Shown: positions 1 to 11,339 of the stretch, one piece after another
Numbering within the stretch: the stretch's first letter is position 1
Layout of the letters: the number at the start of each line of letters is the position of its first letter
Assembly: GCA_037957365.1 (NCBI GenBank)
Contig: JARHVA010004088.1
Coordinates: 1,565,501 to 1,629,500, forward strand
Direction of reading: 5' to 3'
DNA length: 64,000 nt
Origin: Torreya grandis
Taxonomy: Eukaryota; Streptophyta; Pinopsida; Cupressales; Taxaceae
The notes under the pieces: generated by a model
The model's database searches: none
What the model saw: the letters and a program-made list of their open reading frames with translations, nothing else
Told to the model about the DNA's origin: nothing
Translations under genes and position numbers: made by a program

Positions 1-285
1 TGCCCCCAAGTAATTAGGGTGAATATAGAAAATAGATTATTCATGGCTTTAGAAACCTAGTTTTCACCATGGTACTTGTTCAAAGCACCAGTAAACTAGT
101 TTTCACTTGTGAACAAACCATTTTTCTCTTTTTATCAATTTTTTTTAAAAAAAAATTTACTTCTTTTTTTTATTTTTCAAATTTTTTTATTGATTTTTTT
201 TTACCTTTATATTTTTATTTTTTGGTTTTTTTGTTTTGATTTTTTGACACCTAAGATATAAAAACAACATTTAAAATAAGTTAGG
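1..285 (-). other. Non-coding tail downstream of G1 integrase
   Basis: T-rich on the plus strand (A-rich in the element's direction), following the apparent end of the integrase frame near 275-290. No LTR start with a purine tract is recognisable, so the 3' LTR is probably outside the window. Confidence 0.4.
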
Positions 286-289
286 CATA

Positions 290-1450
290 TAATCTCTTAA
301 CTGCATGATGTTCATAGGTTCATCAAGCTCCTCTCCATCTATTTTGGCCAATCTATAAGCTCCTAATCCATATCTGGAAATAATCATATACTGGCCCAAT
401 TAATTGGGTTTAAATTTTCCTTTTTTCTTCTTCTCAGCATTAGAATTCTGTTGGTTTTCCTTTAGAACAAGATATCTGATTTCAAACTCCATATATTTTA
501 TCTATTTATTATAGCTATGATAGAGGAAATTTTTGCACTCTTGTAAATTGTTTAAGGCATTAAGTCATTTCTCATCTAGAAGATAGAGTTCACTAAGGTG
601 TGAAGTGTGGTAGGATTCTTCATCAATAATGCTTTGTATGGATATGCACAAATATGGAATCTCAACTTCTATAGGTAGAATAGACACACTACCATAAATA
701 AGTGAATAAGGAGTTACCCCCATGGGTTTATGGATGCTAGTGTGATATGCCCAGAGGGAAAGATAAAGCTATGTGTTCTAATCATGACCAACTTCATTAA
801 CAACTTTTTTAAGGATTCAGATAATGCTTTATTTGTTACCTATACTTGTTTTTTTCCTTGTGAGTAATATGTAGTGGGACATTTGTGATTTATGTGGTAG
901 GTTTTACAAAGGGACTTGACTTATTTATTATTGAATGATGTTTTGTTATCATAGATAATAGTGGAAGGGATATTGAAGCAATAAATAATGTGGTTTAGAA
1001 TGAAATTAGAAATATCTTTTAAAGTGACATATGTAAGGGGTATTCTTCAACCCACTTGGTAAAATATTTAGTGGTGGTAATAATGTGTTTTATACCATTA
1101 GATGAATTAGGATTGATTTTTTTAATGAGATCTAACCCCCATGTGGAGAATGGCCAAGGTATGGTAATAGGTTATAAATTTTATGAAGGGTTTTGTATGA
1201 GGTTACCATGATTTTGACAAGGTATGAATTTTTTAACATAAATGAATGAATCAAATTCTATTTTAGACCAATAATAAGCTACACGTAAAATCATTTTAGC
1301 TAAGACTATGCTACTAGAATGCACACCTCATATTCCCTCATGAACTTCTCTAATAATTAAGGTAGATTATTTAGAATTTAAACAAAATAAAAATGTTCCA
1401 TCATTGCCTCTTCGATATAAAGTGTTGCTAAGAATTATGTAATGATATGT
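290..1450 (-). pseudogene. G1 integrase (Ty3/gypsy), broken
   Basis: Minus-strand translation in shifting frames shows an N-terminal zinc-binding stretch (REVHEGI, then VKKFIPCQNHGNLI; about 1340-1220), the core start TWGLDLI with the first catalytic Asp (about 1130), a run reading KYFTKWVEEYPL (about 1060), then WAYHTSIHKPMGVTPYSLIYG (about 750-690). The C-terminal motif FKPNWLGQYMIISRYGLGAY with IDGEELDEP (about 420-320) matches the GPY/F region. Integrase would insert the cDNA into chromosomes. Several stops and frame changes make it non-functional. Confidence 0.82.
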
Positions 1451-1639
1451 ACATTGGAAAAATGATTTACATTGGTTGTGGGATAAGTTGGGTGGCAGTG
1501 TGTTATCATGGACATATGAATAAATTCAAAATACCAAGGAGAAGTGGGAGAAACCACCTCATATACCATTTAAAAATTAGGCATGTCATATGCTAGAGTA
1601 ATCTACAATAAATTTATTGTGTTTTATGTTAAGATCAAT

Positions 1640-1995
1640 TTATGAACTAATGGTTTCCATGGCATCTATTGCCCTATTATTGATCCATGGTACTTGTTCA
1701 AATTGGATAAATGTAAAAGAAAACTTTAGACTATCTACCATCCTCTTGTATGGGATTAAATTATCATCATGATCTTGAAATTCATTAGTTACTTGGTTAA
1801 TGATTAATTTAGAATCACCAAAGGCAAACAGATGTTGGATACCCCATTATATGGCAAGTTTGAGACAATGTATGAGATCTTTTTATTCTATTTCATGCAA
1901 GGTCAAATTTTTGACTCAATTCTAAATTATTTTGGAATACAATCCCCATTTAGTGTGACTAATAGAATACCAGCCCCTAAACCATGGTTTATGAA
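1640..1995 (-). pseudogene. G1 second RNase H (archaeal-type, RVT_3-like), broken
   Basis: Between RNase H and integrase the minus strand reads GAGILLVT near 1980 and, after frame changes, WGIQHLFAFGDSKLIINQ, LIPYKRMVDSLKFSF and NRAIDAMETI (about 1850-1650). These match the plant RVT_3 RNase H pattern (HGDSxLVxxQ, then PYKKMVDxLKxxF, then DAMATI). An added archaeal-type RNase H at this place is known from Tat-clade elements, where it removes RNA from the RNA:DNA hybrid. Frameshifts and stops inactivate it. Confidence 0.75.
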
Positions 1996-2059
1996 GGAAC
2001 CATAAAAAAAAGTTGAAAAACTAGAGTTTCATCAATAGACATTATTGCTTAATCTAGGA

Positions 2060-2500
2060 AGTATGTAACAAGAGGTGTTTTATATTTAATATGTGCCTAT
2101 GTTAGTGTATCTACTAACACCTATCCCTTAATTACGTTTTGATTTATATACTCAAGATCAAACTCACTTAGAAGCATAACCCACTTATCCATCCTACTTA
2201 TTAAAGTGATTTTGGATAAAAGAAACTCGAGAGGGTAAATTTTTTAGATGATTTTGGTTTGATTATTGATCATGTAATGATGGAGTTTTTGTAAGGTAAA
2301 AACAATTATGAGACCTGCCTTTTCCATTTGAGAATAATTAATCTCATAAGATACCCAGGTTATACTAAGATAATACACTACTCTTTCTAAATCAATATCA
2401 TCATGGTGTGCCAACAATTCCCCCAATGCATACTAAGTAGCTAATATGTATAAAAGGAGAGACTTTCCAGTAATAAATGGCATTAAAACTGGTGGATTGG
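2060..2500 (-). pseudogene. G1 Ty3-type RNase H, broken
   Basis: The open stretch 2244-2426 reads VVYYLSITWVSYEINYSQME followed by KAGLIIVFTLQKLHHYM. This aligns by eye with the plant gypsy RNase H motif IYYLSRTLxxYExNYxxxEKxCLAxVFAxQKLRHYM. It lies directly downstream of the RT domain, as expected. The Cys of EKACL has become Gly, and flanking frames contain stops. Confidence 0.82.
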
Positions 2501-2799
2501 AAAGATATTGTTTAAGTGTTCAAATGATTTAGAACAATTCTTATTCCAAGTGAAAGGAGTGTATTTCTTCAACAAAAATGTAAATGTATGACAAATATTT
2601 ATAATTTGGGATATAAATCATCTGATTACTTGGATTTTGCCTTGTAGACTTTGAAGTTCTTTGAGATTTTTAGGTGGTGGCATATCCATGATAGTTAAAA
2701 CTTTATAAGGATCAACTTATATACCACAAGGTAAAATAATGAAGCCCAACAAATTTCCTAATGCCACCCCAAACACATATTTTCTTGGGTTTAAGTGAA

Positions 2800-3350
2800 T
2801 CTTATATTCTCTCATTTTCAAAAAGATGCAATGAATTACATTTGGATGTTCTTATCTAGATTTTGATTTGGTATGTCATCAACATAATCCTCCATGATGT
2901 CGTAACGCATATCATGAAAAATGATAGTCATTGCTCTTTGGTATATGGATCCACCATTATTTATACCAAAGGGCATCACTTGATAGTAAAATGTACCTCA
3001 TAGTGTTGTAAATGTTATTTTATGTTGGTATTTGAGAGCTATTATAATTTGGTTGTAACCCAAAAAGTCATCCACTAAAGATAACATTTCTTGACCTGTG
3101 ATAAAGTCCAAAATCATATCAATATTAGGTAATGGGAAGCCATCCCTGAGACATGCTTTGTTTATATCAAAAAATTATATACAAACCATAATTCCTTATG
3201 GCTTCTTTAACATTGGTATAATGTTGGATACCAATCTAGATAGTTGATGGGGCGAATGAGACCAACTACTAATTGATTCTTCAAATCTTCCTTCACTAAT
3301 AGTGTTATCTTGGGATGTATTTTTCAAAGTTTTTATTTTATGTTTTTTGC
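2800..3350 (-). pseudogene. G1 reverse transcriptase (Ty3/gypsy), broken
   Basis: The minus strand from about 3200 downwards reads DINKACLRDGFPLPNIDMI, LSLVDDFLGYNQIIIALKYQ, GTFYYQVMPFGINNGGSIYQ, then RAMTIIFHDM and MEDYVDDI. These are the conserved blocks of gypsy RT: DLNKACPKDxFPLPxID, the first catalytic Asp region, the MPFGLKNAGATYQR block, and the second catalytic motif YVDD, which is intact near 2890. Stops (for example in the TTL-stop-GTFY segment) mark decay. The product would copy the element RNA to cDNA. Confidence 0.88.
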
Positions 3351-4660
3351 ATCTAAATGTACAACAAGATGATGCACTAATAGTAATGGATCAAGCCCTA
3401 GCATATCCACATAAGACCATACAAAAACATCAAAAAACTATCAAAGCAAAAGAGTGAGTATTTATCTTTCTTGTTGAGTTAGGGAAGTGACAAGCTTGAC
3501 TATTTTTGGATCTTCTTATATTCTAATGTTGACAACAATAATATCCTTAACTAAGAGAGTTAACTCTTATTTATATTTTTAGGGTGGTGGAGGAAGATTT
3601 AATTCCTCTTCTAGGTCTTATTCATTTGATGTTGATGCTAAATTTATTTGGTGATGTGATTATGGTTACCCACAATATGCATAATTATCTAACTGAATAG
3701 AAAATCCTTTCTTATGATCCCATATTGTAATATGGTCCCATGTACTCAATAATCTAAAATTTTCTCATCATTTTGAAAATGATCAATTGAAGGTGTTGCA
3801 TGTTGGTCCCATTCAATTAAAGATGGATATGTGAAGTCAAGTGTCAAAATAGTATTTTCATGAAAATAATTGGTTAAGGAAAGGTCTTAAAAGTATCTAA
3901 GAATGGAATCTATTTCATTATCTAAATAATATACCTCTAAACCACTATAAGATTCACTTTGAAAAAAAATGGTATTGACATTGAGTGGATTAAACCCTAT
4001 GCCATGAGTGGCTTCATTAGCTTTTAATGTGATTGGTTCAATTGACCCTCATCTATGAAGACCAAGACCCTTAGCTTTGTAGTTCATTATTTTGGACATA
4101 ATGGATTTTACAACAGGGTATTTATTATTAGTGAAGCAAGTATCTAGTTCATTAGAGTAAAGTTAGGAAGGATTTGAATGTTTGATGTGTTCATCAAAAA
4201 GAAGAACACCTTCTAAAAAAATTGTTTTTCTAAATTTTCTAACCACTTGAGTATTTATTCAATGGAAAATCCTGCCATATTTATGTGGGGGTCATATGTA
4301 TTGTGATTATATTATTAAAATCTTGGATTATGTATTCATTCATGCCTTTATTAATTGATTTTGGAATGGGATGAAGGGGATGGAGTTACTTTGGAAGTGG
4401 ATTATTGATTGGAGGCTTGACTAGTGGAGTGTTTCTATGGAAGTGGAGGTAGTCAGTGTGTTTATGCAACCACCAAGGGGAGGTGTTTGAAATAATGTAT
4501 TAGGATTAACATAGTTTTCAATCATAGGTGATTCTTCAAAGGAGTAAATTTGACATTAGTAACTAAACAATAATTGGATTTTTGATATCAACTTTCCAAT
4601 AGCTTGTAATATTGGAAGGTTTGAGGATCACCTTGAATGGTTACTTCCATGCCATCATGG
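3350..4660 (-). other. G1 region between protease and RT, heavily decayed
   Basis: This stretch should hold the linker and N-terminal part of RT. I see only short minus-strand fragments with frequent stops and no domain I can name. There is no separate gene. Confidence 0.4.
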
Positions 4661-4667
4661 GAAAATT

Positions 4668-5081
4668 TCAAACATTTTTGAAAAATAGAGGTACAAAATT
4701 CATTGAATTTATCCATGGATGTCCAAGAACCAAGTTATAAGGTAAATCAATATTAATCACATGGACTATTATTTCTTTTATAATAGACCCCACCATCAAA
4801 GGAAGATAAATGGTACCCATAGATTTTTGCTCATTATCATCATATGACTTTATTGTGATGATGTTAGATTTTAATGTTGTTTTTAAATATCCTAAACGTT
4901 TTATCAACCTTAATGTGCATAAAATTAACATTGAGCCATTATCTATAAATACCTTGTTTACCTTGTGTCTAGAGATAATAACTTTTATATACAATGGAAG
5001 ATTATGAACAGATCCCAAAGGGGAGACATTAGAATGGTCAAACGTAACTTGATTGTTAGTGGAAAATTTTCCAATTAACAC
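4668..5081 (-). pseudogene. G1 aspartic protease (retropepsin-like)
   Basis: A 137-codon open stretch shows VFIDNGSMLILCTLRLIKRL (about residues 45-64), the retropepsin active-site motif hydrophobic-D-N/T-G-S. It continues with KSYDDNEQKSMGTIYLPLMVG and ends with LPYNLVLGHPWINSM, the conserved flap/second-half pattern of plant gypsy proteases (NLLLGRPWIHSM). It would cleave Gag-Pol. It is open only because the surrounding polyprotein is cut by stops. The Gly-Arg of LGRP has become Gly-His. Confidence 0.85.
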
Positions 5082-5686
5082 TTGAGAGCTTGAGGGGTTG
5101 GTGTCTTGAGGAATACTAGACTCTTAAAGGACTTTGTACAGAACATCTTTATATACAAGTGAGGTATTGAGAAGTTATAAGATGTAAATTTTGGTAGTAG
5201 TCTTCTCAAGATTATCTAAAATGTTGTACTTACATTCAACATTAGATGATGATGCACTAGGAATGGTAATCTTTGAAAGAATTGTGATAAAATTTAAATC
5301 TTGGGATTGTAAAGTAATGACATTAATGTGATTATCCACATAATTGACATAATTGACTATGGATTCGAAAGGGTGATTGGCTTGGTTTGCATTACTTGCT
5401 TGGGATGCTTCTTTATTTTTTTACCACTTCATTGCTCATGTTTAGGGAATATATATTTATATACCCATAATGTTTTGTTGTTAGATGTGGTAGATGGTTG
5501 GTTTTTCATGGTTATGTCCCATAATCGATGAGGTCTTAGACATAGTGTTTGAGGCAAATACATTTATTGGTAGAATGTTCATTTATCCTATGGTACTCAC
5601 AGTATTCATCTTCTTTGTACCAATAAAGTTTAGGAATGTTATCTTTAAAAGGTTTGGTGTTAGCCAAAATATCAAGTTAGCTGGGG

Positions 5687-6500
5687 CTAGCTTTCAAAAA
5701 ATGAATTCATAAGTATCACCCAATTGAGTGAACTTTCATTTATGATTTTCTTGTCATGGTTGACCATTGGTAATGGTAATGTTGTTAATATGTTGTGTAT
5801 GAAATTGGTTTTATACACATTGTGTGTATAATTATTGTTGTCTAGGTTGGTTTTGGATTTGGTTGATGTTGTCATACCATCACTTATAATGTTCTTGTTC
5901 TTGGAAAATAACTTTGGTTTTTCAAGTTGTTTTAAAGAATTGTTCTCGGGTTTAAATATCTTAATAACACCTTTATTGATTAAATTTATTTTAATTTGAA
6001 TCCATTTTTCAATAATTTCATCAAAGGAACTTGGGAAAAGGATTTGAAAATGATGTCCCAAATTTAAGTTAAGATTATTCATAAATATATCCATGAGTTC
6101 AGATTTAGGAAAGGACTACAAAAAATGGCTTGCCAATGTCTGCCATCTTTATAATAAGAGGAAAATATTTCACCATTACATTTTTTAGTGTTTTGAAGGT
6201 CTATTGTGGTCAAGTCCTTTTCAATATTGCATCAAAAGTGACACACAAATTTCTTAGAAATGTCCTCAAAACTGAAGATAAATCCTTTGGGAAGACATGA
6301 AAACCATTCAAGGGCTTGAACCCCAAGACTTTGTGGAAATAATCACATGTACTCATTGCTATAAGTATCATCCACAAATGCATGATAAAATTATTTAAGG
6401 TTCTCTTTAGGATCTCCCTTACCTTTATATTTTTCAAATTTGGGAAGTTCAAAGTGTTTAGGAAAAGGTGTTGTCATTGTACTTAAATCATATGGGTAAG
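5687..6500 (-). pseudogene. G1 gag capsid region, broken
   Basis: In mixed minus-strand frames the region reads FPKHFELPKFEKYKGKGDP, LFPQSLGVQALEWFSCLPKG, FEDISKKFVCHF and DLQNTKKCNGEIFSSYYKD (about 6460-6140). It continues into the open stretch 5687-6094 with HHFQILFPSSFDEIIEKWI. This is the retrotransposon gag pattern (KYxGxxDPxxHL, LFPxSLxGxALxWFxxLPxGSI, FxDLxxxFVxxF) that forms the capsid. It sits upstream of the protease, as expected. Frameshifts separate the pieces. Confidence 0.8.
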
Positions 6501-6689
6501 AACAAATTTCTTTAAATATATTTGGCTTTTGCTAAAAAAAAGTGTCATCTTACAAACCTTGAACTCTATCTTTCATGTTTTAAAATTATTGAATAAAGTA
6601 TGGTGATAGTTGGTTCATTTGGTTTGAAGAGGTAAATAGGTTGGAGGTTTGTTCTATGAATGGGTTTGGGTTAGTGTAAGTTTTTGAAA

Positions 6690-7041
6690 ATTAGTTGGGG
6701 GGTGTGTTGTAAAAGTTTTGGTTAGGTGGTGGGTTTAAAAAGTTAGCATGTTGTAGATGTGAAAAGTTATTTAAATTGTTTTGGTTATTGTAAATGTTAA
6801 AGTATGTTGGATTTTGGTTTGTGTTCATTGGATTGGGATTACTAGTGTAGTTAAAATTTAGATTGGATTGATTTGGGTTGATGGTTAAGTTAGGGTTGGT
6901 GTTAAAGTTTGTTGGGTTTGGATTTGGGTTGGTGTTAAAGTTAAGGTTGGGTGGGTTAAATGAATTAGGGTAGGTTGAATTAGGTATATTTGGGTTAGTT
7001 TGGTGTAATTTTTGGATTGAGAATGGATGTGAACTGATCAT
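6690..7041 (-). pseudogene. G1 Asn/Pro-rich low-complexity region upstream of gag core
   Basis: An open 116-codon minus-strand stretch is built almost wholly of Asn, Pro, Thr, Phe and Leu in NPNP-type runs (for example NFNTNPNPNPTNFNTNPNLT). It lies just upstream of the gag core and is probably part of the gag N-terminal region or its leader. No domain is recognised. It could also be a decayed simple repeat that happens to stay open. Confidence 0.5.
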
Positions 7042-7171
7042 TGGATTAGATTTAGTGTTAGTGTTAAATTTTTTGTTGGGGTTTAGATTGGTTTTGAATG
7101 GATTGTTTTTAGGTGGTGTTTAATTTGAATTTTATGGACTAAAACCTATAAGGGAAGTGGAAAATTTAATT

Positions 7172-7618
7172 TTACACATGTCCTAAACTAACATTTTGAT
7201 TTGGATTGATGGGTACACTTAAAGTAATACCCAAATTTGGATTTGATAAGGATTGATTGATTGTTAAGATATAATGGATATTCAAGCTTAGATTACAATT
7301 TGGATCAATGATGTTGATGATTGGTGAGTTGTGGAGACTCAGATTTAGATTGATTAGTGATTTTGAATAAGAATTCAATCTTGTATTAGATTGATTATAG
7401 ATGGGTAAACTTGAATGCACATTCAAATTAGGATTAAAATCATTTATGATGGGTAAATTTGAATGCACATTCAAATTGGGATTAAAAGGATTTGTGATGG
7501 GTGAAATTGAATTCATTTTCAGGTAATGATTTAAAGGATTTGTGATGGGAGAACTTGAATGAACATTCAAGTTCAGATTGTGTAGATTGACATTGGAAAA
7601 ACTTGACTTAAGATTCAA
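7172..7618 (-). repeat. Tandem repeat encoding 16-residue units
   Basis: An open stretch of 148 codons contains successive units of the form NLNVHSxxPIxNxFNP. I count four clear units and about three diverged ones, each 48 bp (seen clearly near 7440-7560). Because the unit is a multiple of three, the frame is preserved. It lies upstream of the G1 gag core. No known function. Confidence 0.7.
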
Positions 7619-7991
7619 GTTTGGATTAGATGGATGGATGAGGGTGAATTGGTATCCACACTCAAATTGGTATGGGGGTCAGAATTAACCAAAATATTAT
7701 TTGGGTGATGGATTTGGAGATCTGTAATCTCTTGGCTAATATGATGAGCATGGGTTTCCATATAAAACCCATCGTTTACTTAAGAGGATTCCTCATGAAG
7801 GATAGATTTTCCCTTATCTTGGGATACTTTGGGATTATAATTTAGGAACCTAAGAGGGCATTACCACCCTATAAATATCTTTGTGAAATGGATTGTTCAT
7901 GAATAGGGGATAAAGACTCTATCTTTAAAATTAAATATTACAAGTTTTAAACATCAAAGCTGGGTAGAAATTTAGCTCCTAAACTCAAATC

Positions 7992-8264
7992 TTAGAGCAA
8001 AACCTCATCTTTGTTGGTTATTATGTATTGGATAAATGAATTAGGGGGTAAAATGGCTTTGGAGCTACCCTCTTCTTGGTATGCTCCCCCTTCTTCTTCC
8101 TCATGATCATTGATTTCATGTAATTCCAAATTATTAGTTTGATGGTCTTGGCTACCAAGTTGGAAAGGGTCATTTCCAAAAGGCTTTGCCCTTACCATAG
8201 GATTGTTGAGCATATCCATATGCCTTGTTATGAGTGACATCACTAAAGGAAAGACTTGATACAA
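7992..8264 (-). pseudogene. Probable N-terminal gag segment of G1
   Basis: An open stretch of 90 codons with an acidic run (EINDHEEEEGGAYQEE) is the most upstream coding-like part of G1. It has no named domain. I place it in G1 because it shares strand and order with gag. Confidence 0.45.
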
Positions 8265-8871
8265 GAAAAACTTGACACTAAACTACTAAAAGGATCAAGG
8301 TGACCAAAAACTTGATTGACAGCTAAATGCTTTTGAGTTTTACTTTAAAAATTTTGATTTTGAAGATTTATGGATAGACTCAAAAATTATTTTTTCTTAA
8401 ACTCAATAATTTTTAGCATGTGGTAGAGCACAAGGAAATAAACAAATAAATCCTACTCCAAACAAACATGTAGTTGCATAAAAAAAATGAAAATTTAAGC
8501 TTTAAGTATTAAACAATTTTTGGGTCTGCTATTGTCACTCACTTATTCATACCCTTAGTTATAGCCAAATATTTCAAGACACTAACCATGGAGGATATTT
8601 TCATTCCCATGAAACACTAAGTCTGGTTTCAAGGGTGTGTAGAAGGTAACTTTTTGGTGCTAACCACTAACCAATAGACCAAATTCAAATGAAAAAGGCT
8701 TACCTAGGATTAAGGTTTTTATAATTTCATCTAATGGAATCCTCATTATACCTTTTGGTACAATGAGGCCTAATTCTATGGAAAAAACTAATTAATTGGT
8801 AACACACTATTGGGTTTAGTCCTAACATGCCCAACATAGTTATAGGGGTCTTAGTATGTTGATATTGACAA
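8265..8871. other. Sequence upstream of G1 coding region
   Basis: AT-rich, with no coding signal on either strand. It is probably leader or LTR of G1, but no LTR partner was found. It continues after the copia insertion at 12969. Confidence 0.35.
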
Positions 8872-8876
8872 AATGG
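8872..8876. repeat. Target-site duplication AATGG (left) of copia C1
   Basis: AATGG directly before the LTR start TGTTAGG. The same five bases follow the other LTR at 12964-12968. Confidence 0.9.
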
Positions 8877-9816
8877 TGTTAGGTTGTGGAGCTAAAAGCT
8901 TCAACTTATTGCAGATAAAGAAAAGGAGGTTGTTGAAGACCCAAAAGCACTGACATCAGAAACATGACCGACGTTGGTCATGATCAGTGCAGAAGGCAAC
9001 CGGCGTTGGCAGGGAGTCGGCCAACATCGGCAGCACCAGGCAAGCAGGGACCGGCGTCGGTCGCCTGTGTGTTCCAAAACTGTTCGTTACACGAACAGTT
9101 AGTTAAGTGAACGAAGTGTTTGCATGTAAAGGCTATTTCGAGTCTTGAGCTGCATGGATAATTATAGTAAACTAAGAGTCTAAGTTATTGTTCAAGTCTG
9201 GGATCTATTTATAGACACATTAGCATGTATTGTAAAGCGTGCTAGTGAAGAGAACAAAGTGTGTGTTTCTCCTAGTTCCACTAATGAGCTAGAAAGGAAG
9301 GCAAGGAAGATCCTTCCCTTGTAAGATCATTGAGTTGCAGGTTGTTGCAAGCTCATAGGAGATCTACATGTGTAAGTATGGTCTGTTGAATTGTAGGTTG
9401 CAGGTTCATGGGAGATCTACTTGAAGTACTATAGAGTGCTTGGTGTACTAGCAGGGTTATTACTGACTGGTTGGAGAGGTGAACACCAATTCTATGTGTG
9501 AGTTGGGTGTTGGGACCATTTTTGGTAGGAGAGTGTTTTGAAGAAGAATTACTATACACTTGAGGTGTGGGAAGCCTCTGTAAGGTGGAAGAGTGTGGCG
9601 GCTCTTTATTGTATTCTTTTTCGTACAAATGTTAATAAAAGATAGTGTATTGTCTCTCATATTCTATGTTATTTGTGAATTCTAGTTACTTATACTTCTA
9701 GTTATTTTTGCATGTTTAATTGCTTATATTTGGTAATCATATTGTGCTCTTTCTGAGGAGCAAGATCCTAACAAGTGGGATCAGAACAAGTGTGTTTGTT
9801 CTTGGATTCCCCGACA
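8877..9816 (+). repeat. 5' LTR of C1
   Basis: Starts TGTTAGG and ends CCCCGACA. The first 190 bp hold four near-palindromic GACGTC-type motifs (8960-9062). A TATTTATA box lies near 9207-9215. A perfect inverted pair CTGTTCG/CGAACAG lies at about 9080-9102. The LTR end includes an extra ~43 bp beyond an internal CCTAACA (9767-9773); see findings. Confidence 0.92.
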
Positions 9817-9818
9817 AC

Positions 9819-9830
9819 TGGTATCAGAGC
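9819..9830 (+). promoter_or_regulatory. Primer-binding site (initiator tRNA-Met) of C1
   Basis: TGGTATCAGAGC, two bases after the LTR. This is the standard plant copia primer site. Confidence 0.95.
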
Positions 9831-9964
9831 TTTTGGTTGGGATACTAACAGGTTGGATTAGATCTGGTTAGTGTGTGTTGATTACAGGTTACTCACAGGG
9901 GTTTCTATTTGAGTGGGAGTAGAGCAATGGTAGAAGACAGTAAGCTATGAATGGAGAAGTTTAA

Positions 9965-10793
9965 TGGCAGGAGGTCCAAGTCCAGGTATGGCAGAATAAC
10001 CTGCTAGAAATGTGGAAAGAAAGAGTACGGAAAAGAAGATTGTTGGTTGGTAGCAGATCAGCATGAAGGACATGAAGAAGAAGTAGATGTTGTGGATTAC
10101 ATTGCACAGGATGCTCTGGTATGTTCTTTGGATAAAGTAGAATCTTGGGTTTTAGATTCTGGTGCCTCTTTTCATGCATCCCCAAATAGGGAATTTTTTC
10201 ATGAGTATGTCTAGGGAGACTTTGGAGAAATTTGTGTAGGGAATGGTAAGCCTTGTCAGATGGTTGGCAAAGGGAAAGTGAAGCTAAAATTGTAGACAGG
10301 TAGCACATGGGTGTTAAAGGAGGTCATGCATGTCCCAATTTTGGAGCGGAATTTGATTTCTATAAGAAGTTTGGGTGATGAGGGTTGCACAGTAACTCTT
10401 ACAGCAGACTCTTGGAAGGTTACCAAGGGTGCACTTGTTGTAGCAAGAGGTAAAAAAGTAGGTACGTTTTATCTATCTACTTGCATTATTGATTCTCTTT
10501 CTGGGTTATCTACTTCAGCTGTCGATTTGAAGATATGGCTTAATAGGCTTGGTCATATGAATAAGAAGGAGATGCATGTTCTTGAGTCAAAGGGTATGCT
10601 TTCAGATTTGAAGAGCATAGATCAAGATTTCTGTATGCAGAAGAAGAAGGTGACATTTCTTGAGGAATCTGATGTTAGTGACAAGAGCAGGAAAGCCTTG
10701 GTTTTCAAGGAGAAGGTGATGGGCAGAGTTCAGCACAAGGGGCAGAAGAATTTTGAGCAGAGCAAGGGTGATTTGGACAAGGGTTTGATCTAA
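9965..10793 (+). pseudogene. C1 gag-pol remnant: zinc knuckle, protease, GAG-pre-integrase
   Basis: One frame runs from about 9965 to 10793 with only a few stops. A zinc knuckle reads C-stop-KCGKKEYGKEDCW (10002-10046; its His has become Tyr). The protease motif SWVLDSGASFHASP (about 10143-10184) has an intact Asp-Ser-Gly. The GAG-pre-integrase stretch IWLNRLGHMNKKEMHVLESK follows near 10536-10595. The frame then enters a Lys-rich tail and stops. Nearly all of gag upstream is deleted: the leader MEKFNG joins directly to the zinc-knuckle region. The integrase core is absent. The protease would mature Gag-Pol if expressed. Confidence 0.87.
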
Positions 10794-10829
10794 AAGGAGC
10801 TCGTGGGTAGAAGTCAATTCTCACAAGCA

Positions 10830-11020
10830 AAACATAGAGACCGATGTTGGTAGGAAAATTGATGTCAACATTCAGATAGGGACTGACATCAGCTATGTGC
10901 AGACCAACATCGGTGACTCAGGGCAGATAAACATCGACATCGACAAAAGAGAACCGACGTCGGTGATGAGGCAGTCGCAGGAAACTGACATTGGTCGGGT
11001 GCAGACTGGAATGTGACTGG
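10830..11020 (+). repeat. Near-palindromic ACCGACGTCGGT-type array in C1
   Basis: About seven to eight units at roughly 20-30 bp spacing, each a variant of CCGACGTCGG (for example CCGATGTTGG, CCAACATCGG, CCGACGTCGG at 10960-10969), separated by purine-rich GGGCAG/CAGA-type spacers. It is GC- and CpG-rich against an AT-rich background. It occupies the place of integrase and the N-terminal part of RT. The same array type occurs in the sister copy at 34150-34400. Confidence 0.85.
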
Positions 11021-11339
11021 CCTCAGTCACTGAGATGAATTTTGGGTGGATAGCATGCTGTCAAGGAGTCTCAAGCGCCCATATGGAGGACTTAAAGGGT
11101 ATGTAAGCCTCAAATTCATCATTTCCCTTCTTTACACTACTTGTTGATCACTGATGGTAAAGAACCAAGAAGTTGTTAAAGAAGCAGAACAAGTAGATCC
11201 AAGAAATAGTGGGAGCTTGGCATGGATGAAGGATGTGATTCCTTGGAGGAGAACCAAACAAGAGTTTTGGTTGGAGTTTCCAACTGGAAGTAAGCACTGA
11301 GAGATGAATGGATGTTTAGGATGAAGAGCAGAAATGGAT

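Larger units (their letters stand above)
1..8870 (-). mobile_element. Decayed Tat-type Ty3/gypsy retrotransposon, 3' part (element G1)
   Basis: Reading the minus strand from about 8264 down to about 280 gives, in order, a low-complexity region, gag, protease, reverse transcriptase, RNase H, a second RNase H and integrase. All are broken by stops and frameshifts. This order plus the extra RNase H between RNase H and integrase is the signature of the Tat branch of Ty3/gypsy. The 3' LTR would lie before base 1 and is not visible. No 5' LTR could be delimited above 8264. The sequence upstream of gag is interrupted by the copia element at 8877-12963. No complete ORF remains, so the copy is dead. 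Confidence 0.85.

Noticed and set aside
4810..5007. Plus-strand open stretch over G1 protease
   Set aside because: Antisense to the protease.
6690..7041. Prion-like or structural Asn/Pro-rich protein gene
   Set aside because: No independent start context or flanking gene features. It fits a low-complexity part of the G1 gag region.
9819..9830. tRNA gene suggested by TGGTATCAGAGC
   Set aside because: This is the short complement of the tRNA 3' end used as primer site. No cloverleaf follows.
9961..10817. Minus-strand open stretches opposite C1 pol
   Set aside because: Antisense to a clear protease/GAG-pre-integrase frame; no motif of their own.
10830..11020. CpG island of a cellular promoter
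   Set aside because: The GC- and CpG-rich stretch is the C1 repeat array; no gene starts nearby.
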